DNA of 5,350 nt, taken from contig CANQFO010000071.1 of the NCBI GenBank assembly GCA_947599755.1, forward strand, positions 1-5,350, written 5' to 3'. The translations under genes and the position numbers were made by a program. The notes beneath the pieces are model-generated. The model was given only the letters and a program-made list of their open reading frames with translations. It was not told where the DNA came from and made no database searches. Source of the stretch: an uncultured Bacilli bacterium (GTDB lineage: Bacteria > Bacillota_I > Bacilli_A > RF39 > UBA660). Below are positions 1 to 4,682 of the stretch, in pieces. How positions within the stretch are numbered: the stretch's first letter is position 1; each line of letters starts with the position of its first letter.

Positions 1-1
1 C

Positions 2-679
2 TATACTTCTGGAGTCGGAGAAAATGGTATTGTTGCTGGATATAATGGTGAAGGTTCAAAAGATATATCACCTAGTGCGAACGGTATTGGTTGTGGAGGT
101 GGATACTATACTTATAATCCTTCTTTAGCTGATGATTCAGAAGAATATGATGGTTGGTTTGGTGAAGGAGGATGTTGGTTTTCATTTCCTGGAGATACAA
201 AGGGTACTTGGTCAACTGCTGGTTCAGGAGGTGTTGCAGGAAGAGGTGGTATGATAAAGTATAATAAAACAGTAACGATAAATGCATATAATGGAAACAG
301 AATAACTAAGAGTGATGAAAACTATGAAGATATTCATTATGAATATAATCCAGATGGAACATTATCTAATACAGAAGTTAAAGCAATTATACGTTTGGAT
401 AATAACAAGATAATTCCAGCAAAAATATTTGCACAAGATGGAATAAAAAGAGCTGTGTATGATAATTTGTGTTTTATGTCTAAAGAAAGAAAAGAAAAAT
501 ATAATATTGTTGATAATCCAGAAGACAGTAACATAAAAAATGTATCCAAAAACGGATCAATAAAAAATGTCAGAATAATTCCAGAAGAAAAAATAACGTT
601 TTATAAACAAGGAATAGGATCTGGTGCAGGTTATATAGAATTAGATAATGGAAGTTTTGAAGTATTAGAAACTCAATAA
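2..679 (+). CDS. Glycine-rich surface protein, C-terminal part (5' end outside window)
   Basis: The frame is open from the window edge to a TAA at 677-679, giving 225 residues with no start. An ATG at 251 exists, but coding continues upstream of it in the same frame with matching style, so it is taken as internal. Residues 1-83 are rich in Gly, Tyr, Ser and Asn (GVGENG, GCGGGYY, GSGGVAGRGG). Residues 84-225 form a mixed, non-repetitive domain rich in Asn, Lys, Ile and Glu (starting MIKYNKTVTINAYNG, ending FEVLETQ). No membrane segment or sortase motif is seen at the C-terminus. The Gly-rich part resembles the protein at the other end of the window (4861-5350), so this is probably the tail of a paralogue of that pilin-like glycine-rich protein. 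A role as an exported or surface structural protein is inferred; no catalytic motif is visible. Confidence 0.75.
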   Translation, partial: YTSGVGENGIVAGYNGEGSKDISPSANGIGCGGGYYTYNPSLADDSEEYDGWFGEGGCWFSFPGDTKGTWSTAGSGGVAGRGGMIKYNKTVTINAYNGNRITKSDENYEDIHYEYNPDGTLSNTEVKAIIRLDNNKIIPAKIFAQDGIKRAVYDNLCFMSKERKEKYNIVDNPEDSNIKNVSKNGSIKNVRIIPEEKITFYKQGIGSGAGYIELDNGSFEVLETQ

Positions 680-753
680 TAAATTTTTTTGTAAGAAATA
701 AAACTTGAAAAAATATATAAAATACTAATATAAAATTTTCATCATAAAATAAC
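680..753 (+). promoter_or_regulatory. AT-rich gap with a possible sigma-A promoter
   Basis: TTGAAA at 705-710 and TATAAA at 729-734 are separated by 18 bases and could form a vegetative promoter. Transcription would then start near 740, just before the inverted repeat at 754-776. The DNA is so AT-rich that such matches are expected by chance. No comparable -35 box sits before the second cassette. Confidence 0.25.
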
Positions 754-831
754 AGGAGGACGATTATTGTCCTCCTTATTTTGGCTGGTGTATCCTTAAA
801 CGCAATAGTGGGGGAGAATGGGATTATTACG
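741..831 (+). repeat. Direct repeat copy 1: stem-loop plus pilin-type coding block
   Basis: This block is repeated at 4201-4292 in the same orientation, with about seven substitutions and one inserted C in the second copy. From the ACG at 760 it encodes TIIVLLIL, then AGVSLNAIVGENGIIT, the second half of a prepilin-like hydrophobic helix and the residues after it. The substitutions inside this frame (771, 783, 810, 828, 831) are all synonymous third-base changes: Val, Leu, Val, Ile and Thr. The block has more G and C than the DNA on either side, which suggests a homogenised segment shared among paralogues. Confidence 0.85.
754..776. other. Perfect 8-7-8 inverted repeat (stem-loop)
   Basis: AGGAGGAC (754-761) pairs exactly with GTCCTCCT (769-776) around the loop GATTATT. 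The left arm contains an AGGAGG ribosome site; the right arm is coding sequence for Val-Leu-Leu of the pilin-type helix. TTATTTT follows at 776-782, so in RNA it could act as a weak intrinsic terminator about 75 bases after the upstream gene. It could equally mask the ribosome site. As DNA, two 8-base arms around a 7-base spacer have the general shape of a tyrosine-recombinase core site. The structure is certain; the function is open. Confidence 0.6.
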
Positions 832-1689
832 AATGCAATGACAGCTAAACAAAAGCAAGGAATAGTGGCACTAGAAGAATTTTTACAAGAAAAGTATTTA
901 GAGAAATATGAAGATTTTGAAGAAAATAGTAATAGAATAGCAAATTTTGTAAAAGCATATCCAGAATATTTTTATGTTCCAAGAGAAAAGGGATTTGGAG
1001 TCTTAGATTATATAGAATATAATGGAAAAGCCTTTTATTTAATAGAAAAAGAGAATTTACCAGAAGAAATAAAAGGTCAATTAGTAGGAGGAGAAGCAGG
1101 AAATGGAGAATATACAGATTATTTAGGATTAAATGATGTGTATGGAGTAAATTCTAAGTTAAAAGTATATTATTGCTCAGGTGGATTAGATTCAATTCAA
1201 AATTTAGGAAAAGAAGAAGTAGATGATGCAGTAGAAAGAGATGTATTTACATTAGATTCAACAAATTCAAATGAACTAGGAAGTTTATTATCAGTGTATG
1301 ATTCGAATAAAGATGGAAAAATACAATCATCAGAAATAAGTTCAATAACGGAATTAGAAATAACAGAAGCAGTAGATTTAAAAGATATATATAATTTATA
1401 TTCGTTAGAAAAATTGATAATAAATAAAGTACAGGGTATTAAATTAGATGGAATAGAAAATTGTATGAAATTAAAATTTATATGGTTTTTTGAGAGTTCT
1501 ACTTTAGATTATACTCCAGTAGGAAAATTAGGAGATAAACTGACTAATTTATATTTTTCAATAAGCGATGGAAATGATTACCTTAGTAATTTGTGTGAGG
1601 ATTTAAGTAATTATGATTTACCTAATTTAGCTTACTTGGGATTATGGCGGTTATGCTGGTGGACAATTGAAGTCCGGGCCTTGGACTGA
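781..1689 (+). CDS. LRR protein piece 1: pilin-type N-terminus, EF-hand loop and first LRRs
   Basis: From TTG781 this frame gives 302 residues. The true coding sense continues seven codons upstream, to ACG760. Residues 2-20 match the segment after the prepilin helix (AGVSLNAIVGENGIITNA). Residues 21-60 look helical, as in a pilin alpha-1 spine, and 61-160 form a globular part. Residues 174-185 (nt 1300-1335) are a complete EF-hand loop: Asp174, Asn176, Asp178, Gly179, Ile181, Glu185. An EF-hand directly before leucine-rich repeats is a known arrangement in Firmicutes surface LRR proteins, where it probably binds calcium and caps the repeats. Leucine-rich segments begin near residue 190 and continue to the break. 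The last 13 residues, after C1648, are out of frame and not genuine. TTG781 lies 21 bases beyond AGGAGG, too far for normal initiation. Prepilin-like export and surface location are inferred from the block. Confidence 0.65.
   Translation: MAGVSLNAIVGENGIITNAMTAKQKQGIVALEEFLQEKYLEKYEDFEENSNRIANFVKAYPEYFYVPREKGFGVLDYIEYNGKAFYLIEKENLPEEIKGQLVGGEAGNGEYTDYLGLNDVYGVNSKLKVYYCSGGLDSIQNLGKEEVDDAVERDVFTLDSTNSNELGSLLSVYDSNKDGKIQSSEISSITELEITEAVDLKDIYNLYSLEKLIINKVQGIKLDGIENCMKLKFIWFFESSTLDYTPVGKLGDKLTNLYFSISDGNDYLSNLCEDLSNYDLPNLAYLGLWRLCWWTIEVRALD
1648..1648 (+). other. Extra C causing frameshift 1 in the LRR gene
   Basis: Removing this C turns TTATGGCGGTTATG into TTATGGGGTTATG and joins pieces 1 and 2 as Leu-Trp-Gly-Tyr-Ala-Gly-Gly. 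The exact base is not fixed: removing one C at 1673/1674, before GGG, would also restore the frame, but leaves the less natural segment Trp-Arg-Leu-Cys-Trp-Trp. Confidence 0.6.
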
Positions 1690-1915
1690 TTTAAATGTAA
1701 GTAGTAGAGGTTATTATAATTATAATTCAGGGTCAAATGGTCTTTCAAGTTTATCTTCGTTATCTAAATTAACTTCGTGTACAAAATCAGCTATAAAATA
1801 TTTATGGGTTAATTGTAATAGATTGATTACTTTAGAAGGGCTTGAAGACTTTAATCATTTAATTTACTTGAATGCTTATAATAATAAATTAAATAATGTG
1901 AATGTTTTACGGTAA
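1649..1915 (+). CDS. LRR protein piece 2: internal leucine-rich repeats
   Basis: This +1 frame continues the LRR protein between the extra C at 1648 and the extra C at 1910 (87 codons), then stops at TAA 1913-1915. A TTG at 1667 could be called as a start, but it has no ribosome site and the sense sequence (GYAGGQ) extends upstream of it. It encodes a Tyr/Asn/Ser-rich insert followed by LRR units, for example LWVNCNRLITLEGLEDFNHL and then IYLNAYNNKLNNVNVL. The last unit is completed only in the next frame. On its own this piece would not make a stable protein. Confidence 0.6.
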   Translation, partial: GYAGGQLKSGPWTDLNVSSRGYYNYNSGSNGLSSLSSLSKLTSCTKSAIKYLWVNCNRLITLEGLEDFNHLIYLNAYNNKLNNVNVLR

Positions 1916-3839
1916 TCTTTCTTCATTAGAATATTTACAGTTGCATGGAAATAATTTTTTAGATAATGAAGAAAGATTGGAAGATGAAAATTTAAATGAC
2001 TCATTATATTCATTTACAAAATTAATAAATTTAAATTGGTTAGATATTTCTCAAAATAGTGGCATAAGATATATTAAATATTTGATGTCACTAACAAAAT
2101 TGAGATATTTGTATATGGATGGTTGTAGTAATTTACTTAATAATGATATTATTAGTATGAAGGAATTTATAAATAATTTAATTGAAAAAACGTATGATTC
2201 GAAATATTCACTTAAACTTTTAGATAATGTAAATCAAATTTCTTTAAGTTGTTATAATCAAATTATAGATTTTGCAGATTTTAAAGCAATAGGAGAATGT
2301 ACAAAATTAACACATCTAAATTTGAGAAATACTAAGGTGAAAAAAAGTTTGCAAGATAAAATTGAAGATAATGAAAATACTGTTGAGACTCTAATGGCAA
2401 ATGTATTTAGAAAATTAACTAATTTAGCTGAATTGTCGATAAGAAACTTTACTATTGATTTTGGTTCTGGTGAGAAAAAAATTGAAAGTTTGGATTTTTT
2501 ATCAAATAATAGTAAAATAGTAGTTTTAGATTTGCAAGATACAGATGTTATTGCTAAAGGTAATAATACAGATTTAGATAATGATAAAAAGATAATTAGT
2601 AAGAAAAATACGGATATATTAAATAGCTTAGAAAAGATAGATTGTTTAGTTGTGAATAGTGAAAAATTCGATTTTTCTAATTTACAAATTTTATTGAATC
2701 GAATTTCTGGAGAACCATATAGTTTTCCTAACGATATAGATTTTTGGGGAAGTTCTAATAAGATTCGTGGAGTGGTGATTTTAAATTGGTTATCTTTTAA
2801 AACATTGGAAAAATGTGAGAGTTTGAAAAAATTTATATCATATTCTTATTTTCCAACAAAACTTACTGCACCAAGTGGCGACTTTTTGGATTTGAGTGGG
2901 TGCGATTTACTTGAAGAAGTGAATGTTTATGGCTGGCACAACTTTAAGATTAAATTTCCTAATTGTATAAAAGTTATTGATTCTTTAGTTACCACTTTTT
3001 CTTTTGATTTTGAGGAACCAAAGACTGGAGAAAGTATTTATTTAGACAGAATTATTGTTGATGAAGTATCTGGACAAATTTGTGAACAACGTTTAAAGGA
3101 AATTGTTTCACATGATGTTAAAGTTAAATATTTAAAATTTTGGTCTGTTAATACTAATTATTCTTTTGTAAGAAGTTTTTTGAAAAATAATAGATGTGAT
3201 TGGTTAGAAGGACTATGGTACAATGTATATGAACGTATTGGAGCAGTAGAAGAAGCACAATTATTTTATGATGATTTATATTTATTGGCTGATAGTTCGA
3301 TTGAGACGTTTGAAACACAATTTTGTAATAAGAAAGATTTGAATTTTTTGAAAGATTTTACAAAATTAAAAAAATTGTCAGTTCTTGATTCAAAAATTAT
3401 TGATATTAATGCGATTGTTCCTAATTATGATGAAGAAAGGTGTATAAGTGGTTTTCCAGAATTAGAAGAATTAAAAATAACTAATTCAATTACAGATATA
3501 ACAGCTATAGGAAAACTTATGAAATTGAAAAAATTAGATGTTTCAGGGAATAAAATAAATAATGGAATAGAAGTTTTATCTAATCTTAGAAAATTAGAAT
3601 ATATAAATTTAAGCAATTGTAGTAGTTTAGCACAGATTTCAAAATATGTTAATTTAAGTAATTCTACTGGAAGTGATTTTTTTGTTGATATATTTAAAGA
3701 TTTACACACAAATGGAGTTTTAAAAGAATTGTATTTAAAGGGAACTGGAATTGAAAATATAAAAGATAGATTGGAATCGGGTAGTTTGGAATGGGGAGTT
3801 AATAGTGATGGAGAATCGGCTTTACAGTGTGATAGTTAG
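1902..3839 (+). CDS. LRR protein piece 3: long C-terminal leucine-rich repeat domain
   Basis: The frame runs 645 codons from an ATG at 1902 to TAG 3837-3839. Genuine coding begins at GGT1911, just after the extra C1910. The ATG has no ribosome site and is probably not a start. Irregular LRRs fill the length. Examples are LSSLEYLQLHGNNF, LINLNWLDISQNSGI, LTKLRYLYMDGCSNL, CTKLTHLNLRNTKV, FPELEELKITNSI, MKLKKLDVSGNKI and RKLEYINLSNCSSL. The spacing is of the SDS22/internalin-like kind, a fold used for protein binding. The C-terminus (ending GESALQCDS) has no LPXTG motif, no membrane segment and no recognisable wall-binding domain. That fits anchoring through the N-terminus. A ligand cannot be predicted. 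The third-codon-base T content is higher here than in piece 1, as if the LRR module had a separate history. Confidence 0.75.
   Translation: MFYGNLSSLEYLQLHGNNFLDNEERLEDENLNDSLYSFTKLINLNWLDISQNSGIRYIKYLMSLTKLRYLYMDGCSNLLNNDIISMKEFINNLIEKTYDSKYSLKLLDNVNQISLSCYNQIIDFADFKAIGECTKLTHLNLRNTKVKKSLQDKIEDNENTVETLMANVFRKLTNLAELSIRNFTIDFGSGEKKIESLDFLSNNSKIVVLDLQDTDVIAKGNNTDLDNDKKIISKKNTDILNSLEKIDCLVVNSEKFDFSNLQILLNRISGEPYSFPNDIDFWGSSNKIRGVVILNWLSFKTLEKCESLKKFISYSYFPTKLTAPSGDFLDLSGCDLLEEVNVYGWHNFKIKFPNCIKVIDSLVTTFSFDFEEPKTGESIYLDRIIVDEVSGQICEQRLKEIVSHDVKVKYLKFWSVNTNYSFVRSFLKNNRCDWLEGLWYNVYERIGAVEEAQLFYDDLYLLADSSIETFETQFCNKKDLNFLKDFTKLKKLSVLDSKIIDINAIVPNYDEERCISGFPELEELKITNSITDITAIGKLMKLKKLDVSGNKINNGIEVLSNLRKLEYINLSNCSSLAQISKYVNLSNSTGSDFFVDIFKDLHTNGVLKELYLKGTGIENIKDRLESGSLEWGVNSDGESALQCDS
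1910..1910 (+). other. Extra C causing frameshift 2 in the LRR gene
   Basis: Removing this C changes GTTTTACGGTAATC to GTTTTAGGTAATC and reads Val-Leu-Gly-Asn-Leu-Ser-Ser-Leu. This restores a normal LRR consensus across the junction. The extra base again lies just before a GGT glycine codon. Confidence 0.8.
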
Positions 3840-3843
3840 GAGG
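3838..3843 (+). promoter_or_regulatory. Ribosome binding site overlapping the LRR stop codon
   Basis: AGGAGG begins inside the TAG stop of the LRR gene and lies 7 bases before ATG 3851. This is strong evidence for that start. It also suggests translational coupling, with the small membrane protein made from the same transcript as the LRR protein. Confidence 0.85.
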
Positions 3844-3850
3844 AATTTTA

Positions 3851-4150
3851 ATGACAAAAAAAGAGATATTAATTACAGTTATTATAATTATATTGATTTT
3901 ATTAGTTATTTTATTTATAAACAAAAATAAAATGAAGAAAAAAATAGAAGAAAATTTAACCCAAAATTCTGTGAAAACTATGTATAATGAAGATAAAGAA
4001 AAATATGTTGTATATGATGAAAAAGGAAAAGAAATATACAATGGAACAGATAAAGTAGAAGCAGAATTTAGAGAACGTCATCCAGATTTTAATCCAGGTT
4101 TTGAAAATTTAAATCAAAATATGATTCCAACTGAAATTATAGAAAATTAA
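3851..4150 (+). CDS. Small single-span membrane protein, 99 residues, unknown function
   Basis: This is a complete ORF with a perfect ribosome site, ending at TAA 4148-4150. Residues 6-23 are an uninterrupted run of Ile, Leu and Val, clearly one membrane helix. Basic residues follow (KNKMKKK, 25-31). By the positive-inside rule the roughly 70-residue polar tail should face the cytoplasm, but the basic TKK at the N-terminus leaves some doubt. The tail carries a short KYVVYDEKGKEIYNGTDKVE segment that suggests a beta hairpin, and ends in an Asn/Pro-rich stretch. I do not recognise the family. There is no prepilin cleavage motif or lipobox. The tight junction with the LRR gene suggests co-expression, perhaps as an anchoring, assembly or partner protein of the adhesin; that is guesswork from position. 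It is the only gene in the window that looks fully intact. Confidence 0.8.
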   Translation: MTKKEILITVIIIILILLVILFINKNKMKKKIEENLTQNSVKTMYNEDKEKYVVYDEKGKEIYNGTDKVEAEFRERHPDFNPGFENLNQNMIPTEIIEN

Positions 4151-4200
4151 GATTTTAATATATGAAGACAAATATTTATTTAAATATAATTAAAAAATTA
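4151..4200 (+). promoter_or_regulatory. Short AT-rich gap with a possible -10 box
   Basis: TATAAT at 4185-4190 is a perfect -10 hexamer. The best -35 candidates (for example TGAAGA at 4163-4168, spacing 16) are poor. Nothing else is recognisable in this gap. Confidence 0.2.
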
Positions 4201-4213
4201 ATAATAAAATAAT

Positions 4214-4236
4214 AGGAGGACGATTATTGTTCTCCT
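4214..4236. other. 8-7-8 inverted repeat, second copy with one wobble pair
   Basis: AGGAGGAC (4214-4221) faces GTTCTCCT (4229-4236) around the same loop GATTATT. The single difference from copy 1 (T at 4231) gives a G-U pair in RNA and is silent in the pilin frame (GTC to GTT), so both the RNA stem and the protein are kept. As a DNA palindrome it is one base short of perfect. It lies 64 bases after the membrane-protein stop and is followed by TTATTTT, so a terminator role is again possible. Confidence 0.55.
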
Positions 4237-4246
4237 TATTTTAGCT

Positions 4247-4247
4247 C
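4247..4247 (+). other. Extra C inside the pilin-type block, copy 2
   Basis: Copy 1 has GCTGGTGTATCC; copy 2 has GCTCGGTGTATCC. Because the homologous copy is in the same window, this insertion is proven by direct comparison rather than by protein sense alone. Confidence 0.9.
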
Positions 4248-4682
4248 GGTGTATCCTTAAACGCAATAGTTGGGGAGAATGGGATTATAACCCAAGCAAT
4301 AGATGCAAAAGCAAAAATGGAAGATAGCGATAGAAGAGAAAAAATAGAAATGATGGTGATGGGATATGTATCAAAAACAGTAAATTCAGAAGAAACATTA
4401 CCATCATATTTGGAGTCAAGAAAAGGAAAAGAAATAGATAATGCAATACAAGTACCAGATCCAAATGGAAGTGGAGGAAGAGTAAATGCAGTAGAAAAAG
4501 ATGGACATTATTATATAATATTAGAAGATGAAAATGGAAATTATAAAATAGAAGAAATGAATACAGATTTAGGAGAAATCGGAGGAGGAATAACATTAGC
4601 AACGCCAGAGAATTTTGATAAAGAAAAAGGCTCAATGGATTTTGATCCACGGACCAGAAGGAAAATCAACATTAGTATTTAG
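4248..4682 (+). CDS. Glycine-rich protein piece 1: pilin-type block and charged domain
   Basis: The frame carries GVSLNAIVGENGIITQA from the extra C4247 onward and ends at TAG 4680-4682. Genuine sense stops at Pro 4647-4649, before the extra C4650; the last residues (RTRRKINISI) are out of frame. An ATG at 4317 is the first in-frame start but has no ribosome site, and coding similarity to the LRR gene starts upstream of it, so it is unlikely to be real. The pilin-type block is followed by a helical charged stretch and then a DGHYYIILEDENGNYKIEEM segment that looks like a small beta unit with Gly/Asn turns. No catalytic motif is seen. Confidence 0.65.
   Translation, partial: GVSLNAIVGENGIITQAIDAKAKMEDSDRREKIEMMVMGYVSKTVNSEETLPSYLESRKGKEIDNAIQVPDPNGSGGRVNAVEKDGHYYIILEDENGNYKIEEMNTDLGEIGGGITLATPENFDKEKGSMDFDPRTRRKINISI
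4650..4650 (+). other. Extra C breaking the glycine-rich gene
   Basis: GATCCACGGACCAGAAGG without this C reads Asp-Pro-Gly-Pro-Glu-Gly and continues in a long open frame. With it the frame runs into a TAG after ten meaningless residues. Confidence 0.8.

Larger units (their letters stand above)
760..3839 (+). pseudogene. Pilin-anchored EF-hand/LRR protein, frameshifted and lacking its start (whole locus)
   Basis: Three consecutive frames join into one protein of about 1,025 residues if two extra C bases are ignored. The first is C1648 (Leu-Trp, then Gly-Tyr-Ala-Gly-Gly). The second is C1910 (Asn-Val-Leu, then Gly-Asn-Leu-Ser-Ser-Leu-Glu-Tyr-Leu). The second junction restores a textbook leucine-rich repeat across the break, which makes the reconstruction convincing. 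The N-terminus is also defective. The frame is open from 748 after a TAA at 745-747, but there is no ATG or GTG before the hydrophobic helix; TTG781 is the first usable start and would discard the helix. The locus may be a true pseudogene, a silent cassette, or an intact gene damaged by sequence error. The three pieces are described in separate entries. Confidence 0.7.
4201..4292 (+). repeat. Direct repeat copy 2: stem-loop plus pilin-type coding block
   Basis: This aligns with 741-831 at an offset of 3460, or 3461 after the extra C at 4247. The upstream in-frame stop (TAA 4205-4207), the AGGAGG (4214-4219) and the abrupt start at ACG 4220 are all in the same relative positions as in copy 1. 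Within the pilin frame all differences apart from the extra C are synonymous. Confidence 0.85.

Noticed and set aside
16..16. A possible twelfth extra C in GGAGTCGGAGAA
   Set aside because: The frame is open with or without it, and Thr-Ser-Gly-Val-Gly-Glu-Asn-Gly fits the glycine-rich context, so there is no reason to call an insertion.
781..783. TTG781 as the true start of the LRR protein
   Set aside because: The conserved pilin frame extends upstream with only silent changes, and the AGGAGG is 21 bases away.
1648..1910. Phase variation by slipped-strand repeats
   Set aside because: The breaks are not in homopolymers or short tandem repeats; each is a lone C before GG.
3425..4041. Minus-strand frames at 3425-3709 and 3799-4041
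   Set aside because: They lie opposite the well-supported LRR and membrane-protein genes and show no independent coding signal.
1648..4650. Programmed ribosomal frameshifting
   Set aside because: No slippery heptamer or downstream pseudoknot is evident, and many separate shifts in the same direction would be needed in one gene.
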